Of a stretch of DNA of 64,000 bases, positions 23,075 through 34,836 are shown piece by piece. A model generated the notes under the pieces. The model saw only the letters and a program-made list of their open reading frames with translations, did not search any database and was not told the origin of the DNA. The stretch spans positions 19,920,001 to 19,984,000 of the forward strand of contig JAFFJZ010000001.1 of NCBI GenBank assembly GCA_018340375.1. Direction: 5' to 3'. The stretch comes from Gonatopus flavifemur (lineage: Eukaryota > Arthropoda > Insecta > Hymenoptera > Dryinidae). The stretch's first letter is position 1. Every line of letters begins with the position of its first letter. A program made the position numbers and the translations under genes.

Positions 23075-23175
23075 TAGATGTGTGCGAGTACTCGAAAAAT
23101 TTTCGAGCACTCGACTCGAAACTTCAATTACTCGATTCAACTCGACTCGAAAAAATCACTACTCGCACACCCTTC
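23075..23175. mobile_element. 101-bp hAT-like mini-element
   Basis: GTGTGCGAGTA near the left end and TACTCGCACAC near the right are perfect inverted repeats. The interior is filled with CTCGA / TCGAG words. The flanks are tcacatag (23067-23074) and tcacatag (23176-23183), a perfect 8-bp duplication. The size and TSD fit a hAT MITE. Confidence 0.8.
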
Positions 23176-23183
23176 TCACATAG

Positions 23184-24851
23184 TAACCAATGATATCCGC
23201 TTTTAACCACTACAATTGTTCGACTAAAGGTAAATTTCTAAACAGAATTATGATTCTACGCTATAAACATTGATCGTTGAAACAATAAATATGCTGAATA
23301 TACTGACCTTAGATCTCACACCCTGCAGTACCGCGTTCACGATACTGTTTTCTATTCTCGTCTCACAAAATCATATACGTATATTTCTTGTTATTCAATA
23401 GACATTCGAACGGGTGAATGAGATCGGACCATGTGCATTGGACAAGGTTAGACAACGAAACGAAAGTGAAGAGAAAAAAGAGAGATTGAAATTTAGAAAT
23501 TATGCCGTTTGGTAGAAACAAATCGAGTAAGACTTGGCAGCCGTGCCAATGGTCGGGAGATCAAATGCATGACCTACCAATCTCTATCCGGGCATGTATC
23601 CTTTCACGAAATTTATTTCCCTCCAGCCCTATACGTACAATAAGGCCAAAGATTCGAAAAGCTATCCTTTATGAATTCGATCAGGATTAACGCTTGAAGG
23701 AAATATATTCTACGTCTAAGCTGTTGATATACGGTCGAATTTTATAGCAATCGTTTCAAGACGATACGTTGAAATCACATCGATATCTAAAAGAATTGAT
23801 CAATCAGCTGTAATTTCTCAATCATCGAACGGAATCGAGTATTACAGTGAATTATTTCAGATAAGAACAAAACTCTGAGCATCAGTTCTCGGTAAAACTT
23901 GGCGTCACATGGCGCGTTACGGAATCGTAAGTCGCTTCAGAGCTGGCGCATAATGGAACATCCGTGTAAATTTGTATGTACGATACACATTCAACTTCTC
24001 TCCCCCACTCGGTGCACCCTAGTAAAACCGATTCGCATATGTTGCGAACCATACCCTTCGGTTTGACAGTTAATCTATGTTTCTTTCCTACTGTTTATTT
24101 ATTGCTACTTTCCATTCTTTTTATCTTCTTTTCATGAACGTTTTAACCTACAACGATAAATATACAAGATATATTTTCCATACTGGGATAAATACTGTGA
24201 AATTGTGGTGCAAATATTACACTGCATTTGCAATAATTTACAATTCAATCGTTCTGCCGCAACCCAATGCACGTACCAAATCTGTAACTGAATATCAATG
24301 TTTTACGCTGTTTCGCGTAACGTGTAAATCCAGCTGTTGAATTAACGAAGTTGGGAAGGTGGTTACATTCGAGCGTGGCCAGATCATCGATCAGGCCTGG
24401 AACCCAACACGGACATTATAATATCATTGAACTAAGCTGTCCTACAGGGGTCGTTCACTCTTCACGTCATGTTTCTAAAGGGGAGGAGAGAAGTTTGAAA
24501 TTTGATGTTGGATGATGAAAGAAGAGGTATGATATCGTACGATATTTTTTCAATTTTTGCAAAAATAAGGTCTACTTTTTAATACAGCGTTGAATTTCAT
24601 TCGCTTTCAATTTCGAAATGTTGCTGTGTGTTTTTTTTCTTGAAAAATACCCCTAGTGGTAATATTCTTTTCATTTATAAGATTTGTAATGTTGTCCCAT
24701 TAGAGATGTAATAGAGTAAAAATAAATTATTCTCGCAGGATAGCACAGATATTTGAATGCGAATTCAAAGAAAACATTTATACATGGGTTATATAAGTTG
24801 TCTTAACATGGCACGGAGCAAATAATTCGGTTATCAGTACTAAGAATGTAA
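23184..24851. other. Mostly unique DNA
   Basis: Complex sequence without foldbacks. GGGGTCGTTCACTCTTCACG at about 24447 resembles the lone termini at 3794 and 49300. Open frames up to 87 codons have no recognisable content. Confidence 0.4.
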
Positions 24852-24855
24852 TTAA

Positions 24856-25533
24856 GGGGAGGTTCTCATCAAGCGAATTCCGAAATAAGGTGATTTTCTC
24901 GAATTTTTTTTTATGGAAGGAAGTAAATAGAGAACTCGAAGGTTTCCACACTTGTTAATTGAGTCTTCAAGTACATAACGAAATGTTTTTCAGTAAAACA
25001 ACAATACCATGAGAATTGTTGATACGTGTTGAAACATAACGACCTGAAAAAACAGGGATCAATCGGGCGCCACTGTAGCACTTACAAAGATTATCAGAAA
25101 TCAAAGATCCAGAAATTTTTATGAAATACATCATATTTGTTGGAGGTTGTACCAATATAACTAATAAAAAGTCTAAAATTAAAAAATGACAGACATGCAA
25201 ACTTTTGGTAGCATTTTTTCATCTTTTTTTCACTCTTTGAAGTGCTATAAAAAGATAAAAAAGGCAAATGTCATCTCCATTTAGGTTCATCCTCCAATAA
25301 ATTTAATCATCTTCAAAATGAATAAAACAAAAGAACGATCCGTTCAGTAGTTTTTGAGATATCGTGGAGCCAAATTTGAAAAACATGGTTTCGAGAAAAA
25401 CGCCTGAAAAAGGTTCCGGGATACAAATCCTTGAACTTGAGAAAATTTTTTCCATGTATTTTAAGGCCCTTCTAAAGAAAGAAAATTCGAGAAAATCACC
25501 GTATTTCGGAATTCGCTTGATGAGAACCTCCCC
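24856..25533. mobile_element. TTAA-flanked element C, copy 2
   Basis: 678 bp, perfect TTAA on both sides. Ends GGGGAGGTTCTCATCAAGCG and CGCTTGATGAGAACCTCCCC are perfect inverted repeats, continuing through AATTCCGAAATAAGGTGATT on the left (near-complement on the right). The interior shares the GTTTTTGAGATATCGTGGAG block with copies 1 and 3. Best preserved copy of the family. No transposase. Confidence 0.9.
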
Positions 25534-25793
25534 TTAAACGTTCATTCAGAGAAGATTTTTTGGTACCTAAAGTCAAAGAAATTCGAAAAATCGTAAGTCA
25601 CAGTATCATAGGCGAGAATTCCACCCAAATATAAAAATCTTTAGGTTCCGCCAATGCTGAAGATAGAATATAGTTGGGTGCAAGCCTGATAGCCAAAGCT
25701 GGGCAATTTATGTAGAGACAAGGGTGGTCGACAATGGTCTGAATATTGTACCAAGATGAGTAGTCGATGAATCAACTTCGTTATTGATTTATA

Positions 25794-26012
25794 CACTGAG
25801 AAAACGTTTGTTCAACGCAAAGAAGATTTTTGGTTAGCTGAAATGAAATTTGTTTGGGCTGAACGCAATTTGGTCCACAATAATTAACAGTTTCTTACAG
25901 ACAAATGAATTTTATTTGTCCCAAACAAATTTCATTTCAGCCAACCAAAAAGTTTCTTTACTTTCATTTCAACCAAGATTTTGTGTGGTCAGAACAAAGT
26001 GTGTTTTTAGTG
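25794..26012. mobile_element. CAC-type MITE in A3
   Basis: 219 bp with ends CACTGAGAAAACGTTTG and AGTGTGTTTTTAGTG. Arms carry GCTGAAATGAAATTTGTTTG and CAAACAAATTTCATTTCAGC, a perfect complement. Left flank TA, right flank CA (one-base decay). Interrupts A3. Confidence 0.8.
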
Positions 26013-26090
26013 CAGGTTGAGCCACGCCTGGCTCATTCTTCTACCAATATTACCTGGGAGAAGGAAACTGATTTTACATGAGGGTCTCTA

Positions 26091-26318
26091 CACTGTAAAA
26101 AAATTTCCAAAACAAGGTTTGGAAGTTCTTTACCTAACATTTTTTAGTAAGCTCACAAACATAGTGGGTGAAATTACAAACAATTTTTGTCAATTGACAA
26201 ATCTTTTCTGAGAAATCACAAAAAATTGGTGAGTTTCCAAACAATTTGGAAATTCACCAATCTGTCAGTTTTTCACCATACTTTTCTGCTTGGAAATTCA
26301 CGAATATTTTTTACAGTG
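26091..26318. mobile_element. CAC-type element, CACTGTAAA family, copy 2, in A3
   Basis: 228 bp, flanked by TA on both sides. Ends CACTGTAAAAAAATTTCC and ATTTTTTACAGTG. Words such as AAACAATTTTTGT and TTCCAAACAATTTGGAAATT make the interior palindromic. Same family as 18232-18479. Confidence 0.85.
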
Positions 26319-26367
26319 TAGTACATGGCGGGACCTTGGACCCAAGCATTGAGTGCATTGGATGCAC

Positions 26368-27314
26368 CCCATACAGGGTTCATCATTTGGCCCAATAATG
26401 GCACGTTACTGGACCACAGACGGCGTTCTTCGCCCGTTAATGGCGCCCCCCTTAATGGCTCATCACTGGTTAATTGCTGGATAATAACGTGGGTCCAGTA
26501 ATGGCGATAAATAATGGGCTATGTATGAAATTATTGATTGGCTCAGTAATGGGGCTAAATGATCCCGATTTATGGCCAGAAATTTCGGGATAATGTTCGA
26601 ATGTCGGCCATCAATGGCAGATTACTGGGGCATAATAATAATGATATCCAATAGTGATATGCCTGCGTTCCAGAATAATCGGTTCAGTATTAGTTCAAAT
26701 GAATGGTTAAGTGTGGCCCAAAACACTTTTTTGTTTTTGTTTTAGGGAAATTTGTCATTCCAGTTTTCACAAGATCAGAAATGGATGTTTTTTTTTTTTC
26801 TAAATAGATTTGCATGCCCGATATTTCCACAATCTCAAATGTAAAATTATACGAGGCGAAAGCACTCTCGATAAATCAGTTGAATTCAGTTGCTTATTCC
26901 TTCAAATTTTTTTTTGTTCACATGAGAAAGTAATTGATTATCTATATAAATAAGAATTCATTTGAATCATGTGAAACGTATTTGATGGATGTGAATTATT
27001 CATTCAGCGTAATAGAAATAAAGCCAAAACAAACTTTTTTCACGGGTGGTTACGAACACAATACATTCAACTTTGAAATCCATTTCACTTAGTAATAGAC
27101 CATATTTCAGCCAGTAACGGGGAATCAATTGTTGGCCGTTTAACATAGCCGTATATCGGCTGATTATCGGCTGTTTTCATTGCTGGTCTTTCTTATCAGC
27201 CAGTGGTGGGCCACACTTGTGCCAATGATGTGAATCTATTGTTGGCCATTCAATGGTAGCCATATATGGGCCGATTATTGGCTATGTTTACATTATCGGG
27301 GTTTCCTGTATGAG
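26368..27314. mobile_element. CCC/GGG element B, copy 1, in A3
   Basis: 947 bp starting CCCATACAGGGTTCATC and ending GGTTTCCTGTATGAG (the last three bases are GGG in copy 2). The interior repeats TAATGGC, CAGTAATGG and CATTATT words in both orientations. Very similar to copy 2 at 43564-44511 over its whole length. Its right end abuts another MITE, so the duplicated dinucleotide cannot be read. Confidence 0.85.
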
Positions 27315-27770
27315 ACGGAGAAAAATAATATAGTAAAATAGTATTATTTTGTCAAATGTCCTCACAATTGCCTGACGGCCCAGAGGCTCTCTTACCGAAT
27401 GTACACTGAGGGAAAAAAGTCATTGAGACAAAAAAATATTGCATCCAATGGTATCTATAAAATATTCCCTTGGATCAATGAAATTTTACTTTAATGAATG
27501 AAATGGTTTTTCAGTTGATGAAATATTTCTTGCAGTCAAAAACCATTTCATTCTCTGAATAATATTCAATTGGCTCAAAGAAGTATTTTATAGATACCAT
27601 TGAATGAAATATTTTTTTGCCGCAATGACTTTTTTCCCTCAGTGTAGTAAAAATGATTGCAGTTGTAATATTCTATTCCACATTCGAGGAGTACTTCTCA
27701 AGAGATGAAACCTCATAGTAACAATTCATCAGAAAATGTTGTAATTTTTATTGTATTATTTTTATCCGTG
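27315..27770. mobile_element. CAC-type MITE at the right end of B1, itself interrupted
   Basis: The left part (CGGAGAAAAATAATATAGTA) and right part (TTGTATTATTTTTATCCGTG) resemble the family at 21194-21451. Between them sits a younger MITE (27404-27644). The left terminus is eroded, so the TSD is unreadable. Confidence 0.65.
27404..27644. mobile_element. CAC-type MITE, innermost in the A3 nest
   Basis: 241 bp with ends CACTGAGGGAAAAAAGTCAT and ATGACTTTTTTCCCTCAGTG, perfect inverted repeats, flanked by TA on both sides. Arms continue through AATGGTATCTATAAAATA / TATTTTATAGATACCATT. The youngest layer of the nest, by position. Confidence 0.9.
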
Positions 27771-28385
27771 TGGTAGCTTGGTTCAGTTTGGCTGGTAGTT
27801 TGACTCAACTTGGCCCAGAGTGCTGCTGTTTTCTTACGAATCACGAACTAAGCATTCAATGAATACATATCTCCTCAGAAGATTCCATGACTGAAAGAAT
27901 TCTTCATCTGGTTCAGGACGCGCCTATTTTAACCGTCTATCTCAGGTTTGAACTAATCTAAAAAATTATCTGTTGAACTTCTTGGAATAGATGTTGTATT
28001 TTGTTTTATTGTTAACTGCTATAAAAAATAAAAGTAACTATCGGCAAAAGATAGGTGCAACACTGCCATAAGATTGCAACAGCGTTGGTTCATGCCCGAC
28101 AAAGAAATTTTTTTTCATGGTTTGTCACTAATGGCATATGCCATCTGCATAATAAATCAGATAAACCGGTTTAACCTCAAGTTTTTTTTCTAGAACAGCG
28201 TTACAGGCTTCTTAACTCACTAGAGATGTGATACGCGAGGAATTTATGACACTTTCAGCACAGCAAACTTCGAGAAAGAGTTTATGAAAATCGCCTTTGT
28301 GAATAAGCAATCAATAGAAAATTCAAAGAAACTCATTCACGAGGAAGGAGTTAAAAAATTGATCAAAAATCCATGTAACATCCAA

Positions 28386-28679
28386 CACTGGAAACCCAAT
28401 TTCTTAGATTAAAAAAAAAATTTTCTCTACCCTCATTCTGATGAATCTTTCTTTCAATGGACGAAAATTCAGTTCAATGGAGAAAAGTTTCATCAAACTA
28501 AAACCAAGAGTTTTCAAATTGAAACAAAAATATGTTTTTCCCTAAATTCGAAGAATATGATTTCAATTCAATGGAAAATTTGTCCATTTTAATGAATTAT
28601 TTTCTTCATTGAAAACAAGATTTATCAGAATGAGGGCGAAAGAAATTTTCTTTGAATCTAAGAAATTGGGTTCTCAGGG
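28386..28679. mobile_element. CAC-type element M, copy 2
   Basis: 294 bp. Ends CACTGGAAACCCAATTTCTT and AAGAAATTGGGTTCTCAGGG (last bases decayed from CAGTG), flanked by AA on both sides. Shares ACCCTCATTCTGATGAATCT / AGAATGAGGGCGAAAG arms with the other M copies. Confidence 0.8.
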
Positions 28680-28681
28680 AA

Positions 28682-31600
28682 ACTGCAAGATTTTTAGTTG
28701 ATTTTCCAACTATTTCTTTCACATCCCGTTTGAAAGAAGAATCCATTGGGAATTGATGCGAACGTGCGTGAAAATGCAACGAAAATTTATCGGTGTTATT
28801 TTTCTGGTTCACAATTTGTACTCGAAGAAAATCTTTCAACTCTGAAAGACACGTTGATATTTCTTCTTCTCGATTTTCTCATACTCGACAAGTTCAAACA
28901 AGAACAACATGGAGAGTCGAGAAGATCGATTTAACGGAACTCCAATATACTCACTGTGCCTGGAAAAAAAATTGAAGAAAAAGGGAAGGGTGGAAACATA
29001 AATCGATGCCGGGAACACGCAATCGTACTAACTTTTATATTAATTAACATTCAATCGGTCAATTTCTTGCTTCGTTTACACGGAACAAATGATTACATTC
29101 ATATCAATTTCATTTATCACAGAGTTTCACCGAGTAAGGGACATTTTGGTAACGAGAACATTGGGCCCTAATAGAATTGAAACGCGGGGAGATGAAGAAA
29201 ATTCATCACCAATATTCTCCTGCGTGACCTGGAATTGGTAAACCCCGATATTCATCCACACGTGAGGTAAATTAAGCTCGAATAGAACATTTTTGAATTC
29301 AATCAAAATTACACGTAGCTACGATTGTACGGGAATTAGGCTTAATTTCAATATTTTGAATATAGAACACGTTTAACGATTTTTTAATGGTTTTGGGTAA
29401 AAATATCAAGCAGGAAAACTTAATTGGAAACCCACTGCAGCCACGTGTTACGATCTACTTCTACGAAGTCTCGCATGAGGGCACCGAATGGGACAAAACT
29501 CTTCATTTGCATATACCATACCGCAGTCTTTTCAGAACTCTTCCACTGATAGTAGATTTTTTATCAGATTATTTTAACCCTTGGAGGGGAGCTCTAATGG
29601 GGGCTTCAACACAGCATTTTTTTACATTTCTGTCGGCCCTCCGTTTAGAAATCATGTTGAAGCTTGAAAAGGGAGTGACAGGATTTTCGTATTTACGATT
29701 ATCTATATGTGCCTGTATCTCCAGATTTATCAGGGTTCTTCGATCGATGGTGAACGTCTGACTAGATCCCAATAAACATTTTTATAAATTTTCCGGTTAC
29801 TCTATACAGGAAAATTTATAGAATCAATTGCGTTTCTTATTACAATACATTCAAAACGAAAATTGCAAAGTTTCTGCGCAGGGTACATTTTTGCAACAAT
29901 CATTCCTGTTTACGGAACTAGAGTTCGATCGAAGAAAAAACTCTGTTCAGTTAATCCTTGCGCGTCTCAAAAGGTTTAAAATGCTTATAGTAAGTAATCC
30001 TTCTGGTAATTCGTTCCTCATTTCATGTCTCTGTTAAAGACACGGTTTTAGTGGAATGAGCAAACATTTGATAATTGATTCTCCAGCAAATATTAACTAA
30101 ATCCAAATAAATGTTATGTATATTATACAGTCCTGCGGTTCACGAGGATAATAAAATATTCAACGAGCTCTGGGCAATATTTGATGAAGAATATTTCATG
30201 AAAATTTCATATTCGCTTGAATGGAAAAATGTGCTTTTTGCAGAGCGAGATCCACCCAAATGTATCGAATTCACGAACGACGTATCGTCAACGATGCAAA
30301 ATCTTTGATGCACCAATTCTGCTAAGAGAAAAATAATACAACATCGAACTTTAATTATTCTTGCGTTAATTCAAAATCTAATCCCTAAAAAAAAAGTCTT
30401 TATATGATCCTTGAATTGATCATTTTCAATCATTCGTGTGAAAAAAATCACAATTTTTCGAACAGATCTCTATTCGATACAATAATTTTCACGTCCCATG
30501 AGAACTTGGCAAATGATAAAATATGATATCAAGTAGAATAAAAAAGATTTTCGTAAAAGAACAGCTTTCGTCAGAGTAGTAGAGATAGAAAGAGAGGAAA
30601 GCTTCATTGATTGGTCGATGGTTCCATGGTGGAACATTGCAGCTACCCCGGGGGTGTATGAACCTCGTGCACGTACCCTAGCAGTCTACGATTTCACCCT
30701 ATTGCAATACGCAAGCGCGCCACATGGACCCAGGAACGATCAATACCCAAGCGAGGTTCCCCAAGTAGACCAACCAGGTCTTTCTCTGTTCTTCTCTTCC
30801 TCTTTTCGATACCCTTCTCATTTCACCTACAGAGAGAAATGCACTCTCAACCCTCTCAAATCAATTTTTGATAATTCGATATATAATGAACCTGAAAAGA
30901 TTAAAAAGTGATCCAACTGAAACAACATATATGAAGAAAAAATGAAAATGAACGAGTCTCAATTTGATTTCCAAATCAAAGAGGAGGAGCGTGGAGAATC
31001 TCAAAAATTTTCTCTCCCGTTTATTCCTTTGAACTAAAAATGTTGCTCTGTTGAAATGTTTCACTCGTGTTTATTAAAAAAAAGACGCGAAAAAATCTTA
31101 CATTTCAAGGCGTGACAGATTCGAGAAGCAGATTTTTCATTACATCGCTCGTGTACGTTCAACTTCTGTTGAATAATTGCTCCACGCGGAAGAGTAATTT
31201 CGCTCGGAATGAAAGCGGTGTTTCGATATGGAACGGAATTGACATTCATCTGGAGTAATTTAGGTAAGGTTGACCGGGATTGGGTAATGCTCGATTCCAT
31301 AGGAACTGAATTGGAGTTCCACGAGGAGAAAAGAAAAAATGAATGGTGAATTCTTCGACACGGAGAAAAATGCGGCTCGGAAATGTAGTAATATTTATAA
31401 AAATCTTACACTTTTTCTTAGTTTTTTTTTTTGTAACCAGAAGCGGTGAGATTTGAAAAACGAATTTTTGTATGAAAATACGGAAGATTCAATTTAAAAC
31501 GCAAAATAAAACACGATAAATATTTATCGTGATTGTTGTTTTTTCTCTTCGTATTGATAACGTTTTATATGTTGGAGTGAAATTCAATTTTCTACACTTG

Positions 31601-31731
31601 ACCATGTCTGGTTTATTGGTTTAAAAAAGTTGGAAGAAGTCTCAAATTTTTATGAATACGTATCATTATGTTTTCGAGACGTGTTTTCATCCGTGTGATG
31701 TCAATGATCAAGTGTTATCAATTATTTACGG
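28682..31731. other. Mostly unique DNA
   Basis: Three kilobases almost free of foldbacks. It contains a 124-codon ORF at 29387-29761 on the plus strand and several of 60-97 codons on both strands; none has a domain I recognise, and opposite frames are also open. A CACGGAGAAAAATGCGG half-terminus at 31359 is a lone CAC end. Best read as intronic or intergenic host DNA. Confidence 0.45.
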
Positions 31732-31733
31732 TA

Positions 31734-32018
31734 AAGTACCATAATACCGAAAGTTCATAATCCCGACGGTGGCATAGTCCCGAAGTGTCATAATCCCGAA
31801 AGTTCATAGTCCCGGAAAAATAATTATAGAATTCGATAAAAATCAAGTATTTGGCCACTTTCATCATTGAACATGTTTTTTTAAGGCGTATTATGTCAGA
31901 AAAAAAAATATTTTTTATGATAGAAGTAGCCCAATACTTGATTCATATTAAATTCTATAATTTTTGTTTTCAGGACTATTAACTTTCGGGATTATGAACT
32001 TTCGGTGTTATGATACTC
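31734..32018. mobile_element. Foldback with TA flanks, CGAAAGTTCATAATCCCG family
   Basis: 285 bp. Left AAGTACCATAATACCGAAAG, right CTTTCGGTGTTATGATACTC, flanked by TA on both sides. The left arm is a short direct array of (T/G)TCATA(A/G)TCCCGAA words. Arms close with CAAGTATTTGGCCACTT and AGTAGCCCAATACTTG. No coding sequence. Confidence 0.8.
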
Positions 32019-32457
32019 TACCATTATTCACGATTCGTAAATATTCGTTTCGAGAATCCAAGAGTTGATAGGAATACTTTTTAAGGAGAGGTTCTCATCT
32101 AGCGTCTCCAAAATAAGGTGATTTTCTCGAAGTTTTTTTTTCATGGATGGAAGTCAATAAAGAACTCAGGGGTTTTCACACTTGTTAGTTGAGTCTTTGA
32201 GTAAATGAAAAAATTCTTTTCAGTAAAAAATATTGCCATGGGAATTGCTGATACGCATTGAAACATAGCCACCTAAAAAAACAGTGATCAATCAGGCGTC
32301 ACTATGGCACTTATACAAATTATCAGAAATCAAAAATCCGAATTTTTATGAAATATATTATATTTGTTGGAAGTTGTACCAATAAAACCAATGAAAAGTT
32401 CAAAATTGAAAAAATGACAGATGCAAACTTTGGGTTTCACCTTTTTTCGCTCTTTAA

Positions 32458-33785
32458 CCCTTTCAGACCTGATTTAATTCTGATGGAGACAAAAACTTTT
32501 TTTCGATAGCTACTGGTTTCTGAGGCTCCTAGTATTCACTGTGAATTTTTTCAGAATTTTTAGTGACGTATATTTGAAGTTACTGATATGTCCATTCCAA
32601 TGGACACTGGGCTTCTATGACTAGAATATGGGAGAAAAATTTAAAATAACTGTTCCTAATGAATCTTCATCAAATTCTAATGAATCAAAAAATCCAAGCA
32701 CAATTATAAAGCATTTCGAGAAAAAATCATTTATTTTCCAACAGAAATATTTATCAAATACATAATTCATTTTTTATTTATTCACGTATCATTTATTGAT
32801 CATTTTATTGATTATGGAAGCCAGAAAAGCAATTCCTTCCTTTTAAAAAACACAAATGCACATGACATTTCACACAATACACGTGAGTTTTTTTATCTAA
32901 ACAGTGCTTGCATCGTGTGGCTTCTGTTTTATCGTCATATTCTAGTAACTTCTAGTAATTTTTATGCGTTGACCAACCATAAGAATTTCGTTGAAGTTAA
33001 TTCTCGTTCATCTTCACTGAAAGAAAAAATTGGTAACAGTTACCCCAGCGTATACAAATTTTTGCTCCACTTTGGCCCAGTCTTTGAGATGAGGCCCATG
33101 CTGAACCAATGTAAGGCCCATTGTGAATACATACTGAATAATATGTTCTATGACTAATCGAATACTCGATAACATTCATCAAACATCTATAAAATTCATC
33201 GAATATTGAATGAATATAAATATTTATATTATATGTAATAATTGTCATCAAGTATTTTCTGGATATTACTGAATATTCGATGGATCATATTCAGGAATAC
33301 ATTTGATAACTGTTACGAGTGTTTTTTTCAACGTATTATTTTACCCTTTTGAATTTACACGGGTTATCTTACTGTAGATGGATTTTGCTAACAGAAGCCC
33401 AGTGTCCATTGCAATGGACATATGATATTGTTGCACAATATAGTTTTGTATTTACATATTTTAAAATACCAAAAATATTTTTTGCTACTTGACACCTCTC
33501 TGAAGTTGAAAATATTTTTTTGGATATCCAAATTGCATCCTGTAGGATCAGTAAAATTCCCTAAAATCATGAAAATTACAGTATAAAAACTTCCGAAATT
33601 TTCATTACTTTAGTTCCTTCTAAAAACATACCATGATGAAAATATGACTCTGTATAATTTTTTATCATCAACTTATACCCGTATCTTAATGATATCATAG
33701 GTTTGAAACGGTTCTGATCTGTGAAACTGTTTTGATAATTTTCAAAATTCTATGTCCATTGGGATGGACATTGGGTCTCAAAGGG
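32458..33785. mobile_element. piggyBac element remnant inside C3
   Basis: 1,328 bp with perfect TTAA on both sides (32454-32457 and 33786-33789). Ends CCCTTTCAGACC and GGGTCTCAAAGGG are inverted repeats. It encodes on the minus strand the Cys-rich tail of a piggyBac transposase (32805-32951), but too little of the DDD core remains for activity. An 18-bp near-palindrome, TGTCCATT-NN-(A/G)ATGGACA, occurs three times (32589, 33403, 33753). Confidence 0.9.
32805..32951 (-). pseudogene. piggyBac transposase C-terminal Cys-rich domain, remnant
   Basis: A 48-codon frame ending in a stop (32805-32807) reads, from about its tenth residue, TEATRCKHCLDKK and then VYCVKCHVHLC, that is Cx2C, then Cx2C-x4-C, followed by further Cys and His residues. 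This arrangement is characteristic of the zinc-binding domain that closes piggyBac transposases and helps bind the terminal repeats. In-frame stops lie just upstream, and I find no catalytic domain, so this is a relic. It lies inside a TTAA-flanked element, which supports the call. Confidence 0.8.
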
Positions 33786-34283
33786 TTAAAGTGCTATAAA
33801 AAGAAAAAAAAGGCAAATGTCATCTCCATTTAGGTGCATCCTCCAATAAATTCAATTAATTTCAGAATGAAAAAAACAGAGCGATCCGTTCAATAGTTTT
33901 TGAGATATTGTGGAGCCAAACTTGAAAAACATGGTTTCCAGAAAAACGCCTTGAAAGTTTCGGGATACAAACCCTTAACCTTGAGGAAATTTGTTTCATG
34001 TACTTTGAGGCCCCCTTAATAAGTTTCAAGTAACTCGAGTTCTTAATTTACTTCATTCTTAAGAAAAAGAATCCGAGAAGATCACCTTATTTCGGAATTC
34101 GCTTGATGAGAACCTCCCCTCAATAATCGAAAATTTATAGAAAGGATTCCAGCGTAATTCAATGCTTGGTTCAAAATACCCATTGAATTTGATTAATTAT
34201 ACAGAAAAACCTCGCCATTGATTATCCAAAAATTTCAATTTTCCGTTTCAAAAGATTTGAGTCGGTTTGAATGATAATACAGG

Positions 34284-34380
34284 TCGCTCTCTGAATAGTG
34301 CCGCGGACCTCTTTCTCGCTTAAATGCTGACCCTTGATAGATTGAGGAAGACACCATTCGGCACTATCGGGAGAGCGCAC
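34284..34380. repeat. Short inverted repeat
   Basis: CGCTCTCTGAATAGTGCCG on the left and CGGCACTATCGGGAGAGCG on the right form an imperfect 19-bp stem around about 55 bases. No class assigned. Confidence 0.55.
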
Positions 34381-34382
34381 TA

Positions 34383-34595
34383 CGCTGTTACAAGAAACTA
34401 ACACCGGATCGATGGACTTATATACACACACACCGGGATTGCGTGATGATTATACTCTGATCGGTGTTGATTTCTAAGATATAATACAAATTTGTGTGAA
34501 ATCAATACAAATCGGAAATAACATTCTAACACAGAATTGGTGAACGCATATACACACCAGAAAGGCGTTACGGGGGGTCAAATTTCGAACAGTGT
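34383..34595. mobile_element. CAC-type element AE, copy 2 (uninterrupted)
   Basis: About 213 bp. It opens CGCTGTTAC (after TA) and closes TTTCGAACAGTG, with internal GGACTTATATACACACAC and GCATATACACACCAGAAAG. It matches the outer parts of AE1 in inverse orientation and shows what AE looks like without insertions. Right flank TT, left flank TA. Confidence 0.65.
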
Positions 34596-34709
34596 TTATA
34601 ATATTGTATAGTTTGTATTGAATCTCATTATTTGATAAAATTTTAGGACATTACGATAGAAGTCTGGGCAAATGCCCGTGTGGAAATCAATCCTGGGCAT
34701 CCTAAGGTA

Positions 34710-34836
34710 CACAGAGAAAATTTTGTAGTAAAAATTAATATACTCATATCGTAGATATACTTTATTGTGACGAAAAGAACCATGAGTATGCGACAGATTA
34801 CCACAGCTCTTCTTGAAGCCAATAAGCGAGGTAATA
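34710..34836. repeat. Lone CAC-type terminus and flanking DNA
   Basis: CACAGAGAAAATTTTGTAGT after a TA at 34708-34709 looks like a CAC-type left end, but I find no matching right end before the next element. Probably a truncated copy. Confidence 0.4.

Larger units (their letters stand above)
25624..28145. mobile_element. Element A, copy 3 (A3), interrupted several times
   Basis: Aligns in order with A1: TCCGCCAATGCTGA at the left (about 25648), AGCCAAAGCTGGGCAAT, then GCCACGCCTGGCTCATTCTT, TAGCTTGGTTCAG (27773) and finally GCAACAGCGTTGGTTCATGC near the right. Breaks coincide with five other elements (25794, 26091, 26368, 27315 and, inside the last, 27404). The last 180 bp or so of A1 are missing here. 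More diverged from A1 and A2 than they are from each other. Confidence 0.8.
32085..34119. mobile_element. TTAA-flanked element C, copy 3, interrupted by piggyBac
   Basis: Left flank TTAA (32081-32084), right flank TCAA. Ends GGAGAGGTTCTCATCTAGCG and CGCTTGATGAGAACCTCCCC. The element is co-linear with C2 up to about 32450 and resumes at about 33790; the middle 1.33 kb is a separate piggyBac element. Without it the copy is about 0.7 kb, as expected. Confidence 0.85.

Noticed and set aside
29387..29761. 124-codon ORF as a gene
   Set aside because: No motif, no clear splice context, opposite frame also open.
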